Made by a program: the position numbers and the translations under genes. A stretch of 64,000 nt of DNA. Origin: Nocardioides sp. Soil805. Its GTDB lineage: Bacteria > Actinomycetota > Actinomycetes > Propionibacteriales > Nocardioidaceae. The DNA lies in NCBI RefSeq assembly GCF_001429625.1, contig NZ_LMSU01000001.1, positions 1,672,003-1,736,002 on the forward strand. Direction: 5' to 3'. Of this stretch, positions 39,501 through 47,445 are shown piece after piece. The notes beneath the pieces are model-generated. The model saw only the letters and a program-made list of their open reading frames with translations. It was not told where the DNA came from and searched no databases. Positions within the stretch are counted from its first letter, which is position 1; every line of letters starts with the position of its first letter.

Positions 39501-40521
39501 CGCGATGCGCGACGTCTTCGGCTCCAAGCTCGAGCTGCGCCTCGGCGACCCGCTCGACTCCGAGATCGACCGCAAGGTCGCCGCCCTGGTGCCGACCGGT
39601 CGTCCCGGGCGGGGCCTCGTGCCGAGCAAGCTGCACTTCCTGGCCGCGCTGCCGCGCATCGACGGGGACGCCGACGCGGCCACGCTGGGCGACGGCGTGG
39701 ACGACCTGATCGACCGGGCGTCCGTCGCGTGGAAGGGCGACCCCGGCCCCAAGCTGCGGCTGCTGCCCGAGATGGTCACCCTCGACAAGATCCGCGAGGA
39801 CGCACTGCGCCGCAACCTGCCCGAGAAGAAGCTGCTCATCGGCATCAACGAGCGCGAGCTCGCCCCGGTGGGGATCGACGCCTCCTCCGAGCCGCACATG
39901 CTCGTCTTCGGCGACGGCCAGTCCGGCAAGAGCGCCCTGCTGCGCAACTACCTCCAGGAGGTCATGCGCACGCGGACCCCGAAGGAGGCGCAGATCGTGG
40001 TCGTCGACTACCGGCGCTCCCTGCTGGGCGAGGTGCCGGACGAGTACCTGCTCAACTACCTCACCTCCGCCACCCAGGCGACGCCGACGCTCAAGGACAT
40101 CGCCAGCTACCTCGAGAGCCGCATCCCCGGCCCGGACGTCACCCCGGACCAGCTGCGCAACCGCTCGTGGTGGACCGGCGCCGAGGTGTTCGTGGTCGTC
40201 GACGACTACGACCTGGTGGCCACCCAGCAGTCGTCGCCGGTGCAGGCGCTCCAGCCGCTCATGGCGCAGGCCCGCGACACCGGGCTGCACGTCGTGGTGG
40301 CCCGACGCGTGGGCGGCGCCTCCCGCGCCCTCTACGACCCGGTCATCCAGTCGATGCGCGACCTCGCGATGCCCGGCGTGCTGCTCTCCGGTCCCCGCGA
40401 CGAGGGCGTGCTCATCGGCAACCTCCGCCCGCAGCCGGCACCGCCCGGGCGCGCGCGGGTCGTCACGCGCGACGGCGGCACCGAGGTCACCCAGCTGGCG
40501 TGGACCGAGCCGACGATGTAG
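36523..40521 (+). CDS. eccC: EccC, three-domain FtsK/SpoIIIE-like ATPase of the ESX system
   Basis: The 1332-residue motor has two N-terminal membrane helices (about 40-88), a DUF-stalk domain and three ATPase modules. Walker A loops are GATGSGKS (487-494), GGPRSGKS (842-849) and GDGQSGKS (1130-1137). Walker B strands are FIVVDEFSEM, FLVVDGWSTL and FVVVDDYDLV, so the second and third lack the glutamate after Asp and are probably regulatory, as in known EccC. It is a single fused chain. GTG start with AGGGGG 5 nt upstream. It diverges from the second eccD-like gene. Confidence 0.97.
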   Translation: MSTTLRGGHRLDEPEMPGGQIVLQPPPEIQESEGASGVLMNAIPMLGSLGSIVLVATMGGGANKTRSFLAAGMFLFATLGFIIVQIDRQRKQRAQQVTGSRTEYLRYLANIRKVARSAAEQQRRALNWHHPEPSALPALAEERTRLWEHGPGDANFMHVRYGLCSQPLSTELVPPESAPVDQVDPAAASALHRLLVVHRVQPNLPASIDLRAFDRVEICGPEDEARAAARAMILSATTFHNPDQLVVAILSSEQNLTHWDWIKWLPHAQSAREVDAVGPMRLVTTSIEDLGQLLPPDLSDRPRFGADERPPTPHILLVIDGGHLPPGNHIVPPDGLHGVTLLDLPSRWDELEDSTRLRLQFAEGRPQLGKMPILAIRVREEPIKALIDQCDIATAEAFARRLAPLKTISADASSGAAVDITSTTPDHMELLGLGDIHTYDTATAWRPRPARDRLRVPIGIGDSGGLVHLDIKESAQQGMGPHGLVIGATGSGKSEFLRTLVLGLTMTHSSEQLNLVLVDFKGGATFAGMADMPHVSAVITNLANELTLVDRMQDALSGEMTRRQELLRDAGNYASIRDYEKARANGEDLAPMPSLFIVVDEFSEMLSAKPEFIDLFVAIGRLGRSLGLHLLLASQRLEEGRLRGLESHLSYRVGLRTFSAGESRAVLGVPDAYELPAVPGLGYLKPDQSTLLRFKAAYVSGPPSGRSRVRRDEGGHVRGILPYTISEVQALEPLDTEVDEAPVASQQQGEQPSLLDVAVQRMIGQGMPAHQVWLPPLDVPDTLDELMADLVEDPDLGLVSPRWRNVPGLVVPLGTVDRPREQRRDTMTLNLTGASGHVAVIGGPRSGKSTLLRTIVTSMSLVSTPRESQFFVLDFGGGTFAPLARFPHVSGVATRSEPDVVRRVIAEVQGVVDRREAYFRQNGIDSIETYRSRRAQGRADDGWGDVFLVVDGWSTLRAEFDDIEMELQQLAGRGLTFGIHIIAASGRWADFRAAMRDVFGSKLELRLGDPLDSEIDRKVAALVPTGRPGRGLVPSKLHFLAALPRIDGDADAATLGDGVDDLIDRASVAWKGDPGPKLRLLPEMVTLDKIREDALRRNLPEKKLLIGINERELAPVGIDASSEPHMLVFGDGQSGKSALLRNYLQEVMRTRTPKEAQIVVVDYRRSLLGEVPDEYLLNYLTSATQATPTLKDIASYLESRIPGPDVTPDQLRNRSWWTGAEVFVVVDDYDLVATQQSSPVQALQPLMAQARDTGLHVVVARRVGGASRALYDPVIQSMRDLAMPGVLLSGPRDEGVLIGNLRPQPAPPGRARVVTRDGGTEVTQLAWTEPTM

Positions 40522-40604
40522 CGGGGCTCGCGCGTACACGCGCGGACCTTGGTCGGCCGACGCCACCACCTACAGCCGTGGCGAGGGGTCGCGACGCGAG
40601 TTGT

Positions 40605-40624
40605 GTCCGCGTGTCTGCGCGGAC
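40605..40624. terminator. Hairpin between converging eccC and the HerA-like gene
   Basis: GTCCGCG-TGTCTG-CGCGGAC is a perfect 7-bp stem. A second short palindrome, CGCGCGTACACGCGCG, lies closer to the eccC stop. Either or both can end transcription from the two sides. Confidence 0.5.
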
Positions 40625-40641
40625 GCTGCCAGCTGCGGCCC

Positions 40642-42279
40642 TCAGCGGCGACCCGACTTGAACATCCCCCGCGCGATCTCGCGGGCCGCCGTACGCATGA
40701 AGTCCTTGAAGACCGGTGACGTGACCACGTCCATCACCAGGCCGTCGTCGTCCCGGGGCGCCGGGGCGGGCTTCCGGCTACGCCCGGCCTTGGTCTCGCG
40801 CGCCTGCTCCTTCGCGCGGGCGTCCTCCTCGGCCTTGCGGGCGCCCTCCTCGAGGCGGGCCGCCAGCTTCTCGCGGGCGGACTCGCGGTCGACGACCTGG
40901 CTGTACGTCGTCCAGCGCGGCGAGGCCTTCACGGCCGCCTCCATCGCCGCGGCGTCGGCCGTGCCCATGAGCGACTCCGGGGCGCGCAGGCGGGTCCAGG
41001 CGACCGGGGTGGGGGCGCCGCGCTCGTTCATCACGGTGACCACGGCCTCGCCGATCCCGAGCGAGGTGATGACCTCGCCGAGGTCGTCGTAGGCCGACTT
41101 CGGGTAGGTGTTGACGGTCTGCTTGAGCGCCTTGGCGTCGTTGGGGGTGTGCGCGCGCAGCTGGTGCTGGATGCGCGAGCCGAGCTGGGCGAGCACGTCG
41201 TCGGGGACGTCGGTCGGGCTCTGGGTCACGAAGAAGACCCCGACGCCCTTGGAGCGGATGAGGCGCACCGTCTGGGCGATCTGGTCGAGGAAGGCGTCAC
41301 TGGCGTCGTTGAACAGCAGGTGGGCCTCGTCGAAGAAGAAGACGAGCTTGGGCCGCTCGGCGTCACCGATCTCGGGCAGGTCGTGGAAGAGGTCGGCGAG
41401 CAGCCACATCAGGAACGTCGAGAAGACGGCGGGCCGGCTCTGCAGGTCGGGCAGCTCGACCAGGCTGATGACCCCGCGGCCGTCCTCGGTGGTCTGCAGG
41501 AGCTCGCGCGAGTCGAACTCCGGCTCACCGAAGAACGCGTCCGCGCCCTGGTCCTGGAAGGCGATGAGCTCGCGCAGGATCACCCCCGCGGTGGCACTGG
41601 AGAGGCCCCCGAGCTCCTTGAGCTCGGGACGGCCCTCGTCGCTGGTGAGGTGCTGCACGACGGCGCGCAGGTCGGCCAGGTCGAGCAGCGGCAGGCCGGC
41701 CCGGTCGGCGTAGTGGAAGACCAGCCCCAGGCTCGACTCCTGGGTCTCGTTGAGGCCGAGCACCTTGCTCAGCAGGAGCGGCCCGAACGCCGACATCGTC
41801 ACCCGCAGCGGCACGCCGATGCCCTCGCCGCCCAGCGCGTAGAGCTCCACCGGGAAGCCGGTCGCGGTCCACTGCTGGCCGACGGAGGACGCGCGCTCCT
41901 CGATCCTGGGACCTCCCTCGCCCGGGACGCTGAGCCCCGAGAGGTCGCCCTTGATGTCGGCGGCGAAGACCGGGACCCCCTGCGCGCTGAGCTGCTCGGC
42001 GAGCAGCTGCAGGGTCTTGGTCTTGCCGGTCCCCGTGGCGCCCGCGACCAGTCCGTGGCGGTTGAGCATCGAGAGCGGGATCCGCACCCGTACGTCGGAC
42101 AGCTCGGTCGCGTCGAGCATCAGCCCGCCGAGCTCGAGGGCGGTCCCCTCGAACGCGTAGCCCGGGGCGACCGCCGCGGCGATCGGGTGCTGGGCGGCGG
42201 CAGCGGTGGTGGCCGCGGGATCGGTGGCGGACCCCGCAGCGGGAGCCGGTGCGGTCGACTGGTCGGGCGTGTCCGTCAT
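40642..42279 (-). CDS. HerA-like DUF853 P-loop ATPase
   Basis: The 545-residue cytosolic ATPase starts with a low-complexity Ala-rich leader (about 1-35). Walker A is GATGTGKTKTLQLLAEQLSA near residue 78, and Walker B is VFFFDEAHLLFNDAS. This is the DUF853 branch of HerA/FtsK-like helicases. Bacterial members are common, but their job is uncertain. A Lys/Arg/Glu-rich C-terminal coil (EKLAARLEEGARKAEEDARAKEQ) precedes the end. It lies next to eccC, but the convergent orientation and different family argue against a secretion role. Confidence 0.85.
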   Translation of the reverse strand: MTDTPDQSTAPAPAAGSATDPAATTAAAAQHPIAAAVAPGYAFEGTALELGGLMLDATELSDVRVRIPLSMLNRHGLVAGATGTGKTKTLQLLAEQLSAQGVPVFAADIKGDLSGLSVPGEGGPRIEERASSVGQQWTATGFPVELYALGGEGIGVPLRVTMSAFGPLLLSKVLGLNETQESSLGLVFHYADRAGLPLLDLADLRAVVQHLTSDEGRPELKELGGLSSATAGVILRELIAFQDQGADAFFGEPEFDSRELLQTTEDGRGVISLVELPDLQSRPAVFSTFLMWLLADLFHDLPEIGDAERPKLVFFFDEAHLLFNDASDAFLDQIAQTVRLIRSKGVGVFFVTQSPTDVPDDVLAQLGSRIQHQLRAHTPNDAKALKQTVNTYPKSAYDDLGEVITSLGIGEAVVTVMNERGAPTPVAWTRLRAPESLMGTADAAAMEAAVKASPRWTTYSQVVDRESAREKLAARLEEGARKAEEDARAKEQARETKAGRSRKPAPAPRDDDGLVMDVVTSPVFKDFMRTAAREIARGMFKSGRR

Positions 42280-42335
42280 GGCGCGAGCCTAACCAGCACG
42301 CGCGGGCGCGCGGAGGGCGTCGTTATAGTCACCGC

Positions 42336-42632
42336 GTGATCTTCAAGCGCGTGGGCGACGGACGCCCCTACCCCGCTCACGGGTTGACCTCGCGCGACTG
42401 GGCGGCCATCCCGCCCCGGCAAGTGCGCCTCGACCAGCTGGTCACCACCAAGGACACCCTCCAGCTCGCGGCCCTGCTGGACGAGGACTCGACGTTCTAC
42501 GGCGACCTCTTCGCCCACGTGGTGTCGTGGCAGGGCGACCTCTACCTGGAGGACGGGCTGCACCGGGCCCTCCGGGCCGCCCTCCACCAGCGCAACGTCC
42601 TGCACGCCCGCGTCCACGAGCTGGCCGGCTGA
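42336..42632 (+). CDS. Conserved actinobacterial protein, annotated elsewhere as VapB-like
   Basis: The 98-residue protein starts VIFKRVGDGRPYPAHGLTSRDW and has STFYGDLFAHVVSWQGDLYLEDGLHRALRAALHQR. I know close relatives in Streptomyces that automatic annotation often labels a VapB antitoxin. No PIN-domain toxin lies beside it. Its TGA overlaps the ATG of a LytR-C protein (TGATG), a pairing that appears conserved. I think the antitoxin label is doubtful. The function is unknown. Confidence 0.75.
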   Translation: MIFKRVGDGRPYPAHGLTSRDWAAIPPRQVRLDQLVTTKDTLQLAALLDEDSTFYGDLFAHVVSWQGDLYLEDGLHRALRAALHQRNVLHARVHELAG

Positions 42633-43147
42633 TGGGGGACGGTCTCCGCTCCGCCCTGACGTTGGGCGGGCTCTGCCTGCTGATGCTCCTCGCCGGCGCG
42701 TGGGGCTGGCAGGCGCTCACCCAGCCCCTCCCCGACAACGCCCCGGCGCCGCTGTGCACCGACACCACGGTGTCGGCCGGCACCGAGATCTTCCGCGACC
42801 AGGTCGCGGTGAGCGTCTTCAACGGCAGCTCCCGCTCGGGCCTGGCCGGCGCCACCCTCGAGCTGCTCGAGGACCGCGGCTTCGTCGGGGCCGACACCGG
42901 TAACGCTCCCCAGCCGGTGCGGCGCGTGGAGATCTGGACCGACGACCCGAAGAACCCCGCCGTGCGCCTGGTCAAGCGGCAGTTCCGGCAGGCGCGGGTG
43001 GTCCCGGGCACCGAGGTCGACGGGGAGCCCCTCGGCCGCGGCGTCGTGGTGGTGCTGGGGCAGTCCTACACGTCGCTGCGCGACGGCGGGGTCGAGTCCG
43101 TCAAGGCGCGAGGGGACGCGACGTTCTGCAGCCCGCCCGGGTCCTGA
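42632..43147 (+). CDS. LytR C-terminal-domain envelope protein
   Basis: The 171-residue protein has an N-terminal membrane helix (SALTLGGLCLLMLLAGAWGWQ) and an exported domain. The latter contains VSVFNGSSRSGLAGATLELLEDRGF and VVVVLGQSYTSL, typical of the LytR_C fold found at the C-terminus of LCP cell-wall ligases. No LCP catalytic domain is present. The exported cysteines (PAPLCTDT, DATFCSPP) may pair. It is coupled to the preceding VapB-like gene. Confidence 0.82.
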   Translation: MGDGLRSALTLGGLCLLMLLAGAWGWQALTQPLPDNAPAPLCTDTTVSAGTEIFRDQVAVSVFNGSSRSGLAGATLELLEDRGFVGADTGNAPQPVRRVEIWTDDPKNPAVRLVKRQFRQARVVPGTEVDGEPLGRGVVVVLGQSYTSLRDGGVESVKARGDATFCSPPGS

Positions 43148-43168
43148 CCGGACCGGCTCCCCGGGCCC

Positions 43169-44686
43169 TCAGCCGCGCTCGGGGCGTCGCCGGGTCGCGC
43201 TGTTCCACTGGGCCAACCGGCCACCGTCGGAGACCTGGCGCAGCCGCTCCTCGGTGGCGATCCGTGCCTTGCGCGGGGTCACCACCAGCAGGTCGTCGCC
43301 GTGCCGCAGGACGGTACGCCGCTCCGGCACCAGCACCTCGCCCTGCCGGACGACCAGGGTGACCGAGGCACCCTGGGGCAGCCGCAGCTCTCCGACCTCG
43401 ACGCCGTGCATCCGCGAGACGGGGCTGATCGACACCTGCAGGAGGTCGGCGGCGACCCGTTCGAGCGGGGCGGCCTCGACGTCGATCCCCCGGGGCTCGG
43501 AGCGGCGGGTGACCCGGAGCCACCGGGCGACCACGGGGAGGGTCGGACCGGTCAGCAGGGTGTAGACGACCACCATCACGAAGACGATGTCGAAGAGGTG
43601 GTCGGCTTCATCGACGCCCTCGGCCAGGGCAATCGTGGTGAGCACGATCGGCACGGCGCCCCGCAGGCCGGCCCACGAGATGAAGGCGAGCTCCCGCAGG
43701 GGCATCGGCCGCACGACCGAGCTGACCAGCACCGACAGGGGCCGGGCCACGAAGGTCAGGATCAGCCCGGTGACCAGCGCCAGCCCCACGATCTCGAGGG
43801 TGATCCGGTCCGGCGAGAGCAGCAGCCCGAGCATCACGAAGAGCCCGATCTGGGCCAGCCACGCCACGCCCTCGGCGAAGGACTTGGTGGCCGTGCGGTG
43901 GGGCAGCTCGGAGTTGCCGAGGATGAGCGCGGCCACGTAGATCGCCGCGAAGCCGGACGCGTGCACGGCGGCAGCGGCGCCGTACGCCACGAAGGTGAGG
44001 CACAGCACCGACAGCGGGTAGAGGCCCGAGGACGGCAGGGCGGCGCGACGCATCACCCAGCCGCCGCCGACCCCGACGGCCAGGCCCGCCAGCACACCCA
44101 CCGCGAGCTCGAAGACGATCGTCCCGGCGACCCCGGCGATGCCGCTGCTGGCGGCCGCACCGGTGGAGATGACACCGACCAGCACCACCGTCGGGGCGTC
44201 ATTGAGGCCGGACTCCGCCTCGAGCGCCCCCGTCAGCCGTTTGGGGAGCGGGACGACCCGCAGCACCGAGAAGACGGCCGCGGCGTCGGTCGGCGAGCAC
44301 ACCGCACCGAGCAGCACCGCCAGCTCCCACGGCAGCCCGAGGAGGTAGTGGGCGCCGACGGCGACCACCGCGACCGAGATGGCGACCCCCACGGTGGCGA
44401 GCGAGACTCCCAGGGGGATGGAGGGCCGCACCTCGACCCAGCTGGTGGCCAGGCCACCCTCGGCCAGGATCAGCGCCAGCGCCCCGAAGCCCAGCGCGTG
44501 GGCGAGCTGGGCGTCCTCGAACTGGATCCCGAAGCCCGCCTCGCCGAGCACCACCCCCATGAGGAGGTAGATCAGCAGGCTGGGGAGCCCCGCGCGTGCC
44601 GAGACCCGGACGGCCAGGATCGCGGCCAGCGTGACGAGGGAGCCGACCAGCAGGAACGAGTCGAGCTGGTGCACATCGAAGGTCAC
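43169..44686 (-). CDS. CPA1/NhaP2-type K+/H+ antiporter with TrkA-C domain
   Basis: The 505-residue protein has about twelve helices and the antiporter motifs LLGAVCSPTDAAAVFSVLR and ESGLNDAPTVVLVGV (acidic ion-binding site at the ND pair), then a cytosolic TrkA-C-like domain (VSRMHGVEVGELRLPQGAS). This is the NhaP2/CvrA architecture, which exports K+ or Na+ in exchange for protons under nucleotide control. It converges with the LytR-C gene. Confidence 0.9.
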   Translation of the reverse strand: MTFDVHQLDSFLLVGSLVTLAAILAVRVSARAGLPSLLIYLLMGVVLGEAGFGIQFEDAQLAHALGFGALALILAEGGLATSWVEVRPSIPLGVSLATVGVAISVAVVAVGAHYLLGLPWELAVLLGAVCSPTDAAAVFSVLRVVPLPKRLTGALEAESGLNDAPTVVLVGVISTGAAASSGIAGVAGTIVFELAVGVLAGLAVGVGGGWVMRRAALPSSGLYPLSVLCLTFVAYGAAAAVHASGFAAIYVAALILGNSELPHRTATKSFAEGVAWLAQIGLFVMLGLLLSPDRITLEIVGLALVTGLILTFVARPLSVLVSSVVRPMPLRELAFISWAGLRGAVPIVLTTIALAEGVDEADHLFDIVFVMVVVYTLLTGPTLPVVARWLRVTRRSEPRGIDVEAAPLERVAADLLQVSISPVSRMHGVEVGELRLPQGASVTLVVRQGEVLVPERRTVLRHGDDLLVVTPRKARIATEERLRQVSDGGRLAQWNSATRRRPERG

Positions 44687-44778
44687 GCCACCCCATCCCC
44701 GCCGTCGTCGAGCCCTGATCCTATCGGCGGTACGGGACGGGCCCCGACCGCCAACGCGCGCGTGACACGATCGAGGCC

Positions 44779-45966
44779 ATGAGCGATCGGTGGTCGGTGG
44801 CCCGGCGGGCGAACGTCCCGCCCTTCCACGTGATGGACCTGTTGGCCGCGTCGGCGGAGCGGCAGCGCACGCACGGGGACCTGGTCAACATGGTCGCCGG
44901 CCAGCCCTCGACGGGTGCACCCGCCCCGGTCACCGACGAGGCCGTGCGGCTGCTGCGCAGCGGCGACCCGCTCGGCTACACCGTCGCGTCCGGCGTGCCC
45001 GAGCTGCGCGACGCGATCGCCGGGCACCACCGACGCATGCACGGCATCGACGTCACGCCCGACGACGTGGTGGTCACCACCGGCTCGAGCGGCGGCTTCC
45101 TGCTCGCCTTCCTCGCCGCCTTCGAGCCGGGCGACCGGGTGGCGATGGCCCGGCCCGGCTACCCCTGCTACCGCAACGTGCTGACCGCCCTGGGCTGCGA
45201 CGTGGTGGAGGTCCCGTGCGGACCCGAGAACCGCTTCCAGCCGACCGTCGAGCAGCTGGAGGAGCTGGGGGACGTCCGCGGCCTGGTGGTGGCCAGTCCC
45301 GCGAACCCGACCGGCACCATGCTGCTGCCCGAGGAGCTCGCCGCCCTCGCCGCCTGGTGCGAGGCCCGCGGGGTGCAGCTGATATCCGACGAGATCTACC
45401 ACGGCATCGAGTACGCGCCCCTCGACGGCCGAGCGACCCTGTCCCGCTCCGCGTGGGAGACCTCGCGGGAGGCGATCGTGTTCAGCTCGTTCTCCAAGTA
45501 CTTCTCCATGACCGGGTGGCGGATCGGCTGGATGCTGGTGCCAGAGCGGCTGCGTCGGGCCGTGGACGTGCTCACCGGCAACTTCACGATCTGCCCGCCC
45601 GTCATCGCGCAGCGAGCGTGCGTCGCCGCGTTCACCGAGGCGTCGTACGCCGAGCTGGACGGGCACGTGGCGCGGTACGCCGCCAACCGGCGCCTGCTGC
45701 TGGACGGGCTGGCCGTGCTGGGCATCGACCGCCTCGCCCCGGCGGACGGCGCGTTCTACGCCTACGCCGACATCGCGCACCTCACCGACGACTCGATGGC
45801 CTGGACGCGGCGGCTGCTGGCCGAGACCGGCGTCGCCCTGGCGCCGGGCATCGACTTCGACACGCAGGCCGGCCGGCAGCACGTGCGCCTCAGCTTCGCG
45901 GGCCCCGAGGCGGACGTCCGGACGGGGCTCGAGCGGCTGGCCGACTGGCTGCCCGCGCGGACGTGA
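44779..45966 (+). CDS. Class I/II PLP aminotransferase
   Basis: The 395-residue enzyme has GSSGGFLLAFLAAFEPGD, SPANPTGTMLLPEEL, ISDEIYHGIEY and the PLP-lysine motif SSFSKYFSMTGWRIGW. The carboxylate-binding arginine is in HVRLSFAG. It belongs to the aspartate/alanine-type (AspC/ArAT-like) fold I group. The substrate is unknown. It is divergent from the antiporter, with a single-gene transcript likely, and ends 128 bp before the type VII-like trio. Confidence 0.88.
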   Translation: MSDRWSVARRANVPPFHVMDLLAASAERQRTHGDLVNMVAGQPSTGAPAPVTDEAVRLLRSGDPLGYTVASGVPELRDAIAGHHRRMHGIDVTPDDVVVTTGSSGGFLLAFLAAFEPGDRVAMARPGYPCYRNVLTALGCDVVEVPCGPENRFQPTVEQLEELGDVRGLVVASPANPTGTMLLPEELAALAAWCEARGVQLISDEIYHGIEYAPLDGRATLSRSAWETSREAIVFSSFSKYFSMTGWRIGWMLVPERLRRAVDVLTGNFTICPPVIAQRACVAAFTEASYAELDGHVARYAANRRLLLDGLAVLGIDRLAPADGAFYAYADIAHLTDDSMAWTRRLLAETGVALAPGIDFDTQAGRQHVRLSFAGPEADVRTGLERLADWLPART

Positions 45967-46094
45967 CGTGCGACTCGTCCAGCGCAGGGGTGATTCGAGG
46001 TTTGACCACCTGACACGCAGGGAAGGCGACCTGAGGCACCGCGCGCTGAGCGTGGTGCGCCAGCGCACGGGGGTCGACGAAAGGACGTGATCCG

Positions 46095-46517
46095 ATGTAC
46101 GGCGACACCGCCGCATCGCGCAAGCGAGTCGCCCAGCTGCGCGAGCAGGGAGGTGACATCCGGGCCATGGCCGACCGCCTCGTCGCGCAGGCCGAGAGCG
46201 TGCCGTGGACCGGTCGGGCAGCCGAGTCGATGCGGACCCGCATCAAGGAGCGCGCCTCGCACCTGCGCCTGGCCGCCGGGCACCACGACACCGCCGCCGA
46301 CTCCCTCGCCCGGCACGCGGGCGAGGTCGACGCCCTCAAGGACGCGATCGAGACGATCTCCCACAAGTCCGACGCCCTCGTCAGCGACGCCCGCACCCGG
46401 GCCGCCCACGGGGACTCCGCGGGCGAGCCCAGCCGCGAGGACGCCGCGCTGCTGGCGTTCACTCCCCCTCCGGCCGGTCACAAGGACTGGCTGACCGTCG
46501 AGCTCCCGGGACTCTGA
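46095..46517 (+). CDS. WxG-motif helical protein, first gene of a type VII-associated trio
   Basis: The 140-residue protein has an N-terminal helical hairpin with Trp38-Thr-Gly40 (VPWTGRAAESMRTRI) in the position of the WXG100 turn. A second long helix and a polar tail follow. It is longer than the 100-residue Esx proteins and lacks a YxxxE/D signal that I can see. AAGGA lies about 9 nt before the ATG. It ends one base before the EspG-like gene. It may be a secreted partner or a targeting helper for the hydrolase two genes downstream. Confidence 0.72.
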   Translation: MYGDTAASRKRVAQLREQGGDIRAMADRLVAQAESVPWTGRAAESMRTRIKERASHLRLAAGHHDTAADSLARHAGEVDALKDAIETISHKSDALVSDARTRAAHGDSAGEPSREDAALLAFTPPPAGHKDWLTVELPGL

Positions 46518-46518
46518 C

Positions 46519-47445
46519 ATGGTGACCATCGACCTCACGACCCCTCCGGTCGAGCCGGCGAGCTTCCTGGACGGCATCCCCCGCCGGATCGCCATCACGC
46601 TCCCCGAGCTGCGCCTCGCCGCCCGCGCGGCCGGTGACGCCCCGCTGCCCTTCGACCTGTCCGAGGCGGCCGGTCCCGGTGCCCTCGAGGGCCGCCTGGG
46701 CGAGTCCCGCGGCACGGCCGACGAGTCGGCGTACGCCGATGCCCTCGGCTCGCTGCACGACGGCGAGGACACGCTGCGCCGCCGCGGCCTGCTGAGCGAC
46801 GACGGCCTCGACGCCGGCCTGGCCGGCGCCATCGGCCTGCTCGCCACGCCCCGGCTCGCCCTCGACATCGACGTGGCCGCCGCCGGCAGCCAGGTCAAGG
46901 CCTGGCACCGCCAGTCCGACGGGGCCGTGGCCACGCTCGCGACCTGCGACGGCATCGTCTTCGAGCTGGCGTGGTTCCGCGCCGACCAGTGGCCGGGCGA
47001 GCTGGCCCGGGTCGCGGCGATCCCCGACGACGTGGACCTGCGCGAGTCAGACGTACCGGCCACGATGGAAGTCCCCTTCCAGCTGGTGGACGCCATCGGC
47101 GAGGCCCTGCGCTCCGGGCGCTCCGACCTGGTGCCGGTGCTGATGGAGCACCACGGCGAGGGCGTCCTCGACGCCGACGCCACCCCTCTCGCCGACACCG
47201 ACGCCGCCACCGCCGTGGCCGCCGTGCACACCGAGGGGCGCGGGCGGCTCCGCGTGCTGGCCGCCGAGGTCACCGAGGCCGCGACCACCAGCGTCGGCGT
47301 CGCCTCGTGGGTGCTGCTCGCCGACGGCTGGCACAGCCTCACCCCCCACCAGGAGGACTCCGGACCACGGGTGACCGTGCGCCGGGTGGACCCCGACGAC
47401 CTGGCGACCGAGCTCGCCCCCGTCCTCGCGCAGGTGATCGCATGA
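46519..47445 (+). CDS. EspG-fold ESX chaperone-like protein
   Basis: The 308-residue soluble protein shows the EspG pattern: an N-terminal region ending LPFDL, then LRRRGLLSDDGLDAGLAGAIGLLATPRLALDI, a paired sheet with ATLATCDGIVFELAWFRADQWPGELARVA, and a second half repeating the alpha/beta layout (RGRLRVLAAEVTEAATT). EspG proteins in mycobacteria hold PE-PPE substrates for export. No PE or PPE proteins are present here, so its client is likely the WxG or hydrolase neighbour. The next gene overlaps by ATGA. Confidence 0.72.
   Translation: MVTIDLTTPPVEPASFLDGIPRRIAITLPELRLAARAAGDAPLPFDLSEAAGPGALEGRLGESRGTADESAYADALGSLHDGEDTLRRRGLLSDDGLDAGLAGAIGLLATPRLALDIDVAAAGSQVKAWHRQSDGAVATLATCDGIVFELAWFRADQWPGELARVAAIPDDVDLRESDVPATMEVPFQLVDAIGEALRSGRSDLVPVLMEHHGEGVLDADATPLADTDAATAVAAVHTEGRGRLRVLAAEVTEAATTSVGVASWVLLADGWHSLTPHQEDSGPRVTVRRVDPDDLATELAPVLAQVIA

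Noticed and set aside
36487..40569. A 1360-codon open frame antisense to eccC
   Set aside because: It mirrors the codon positions of eccC and has no recognisable domain. Long antisense frames are common at this GC content.
40642..42279. The HerA-like ATPase as part of the ESX system
   Set aside because: It converges on eccC, belongs to a different ATPase branch, and is found without ESX genes in other bacteria.
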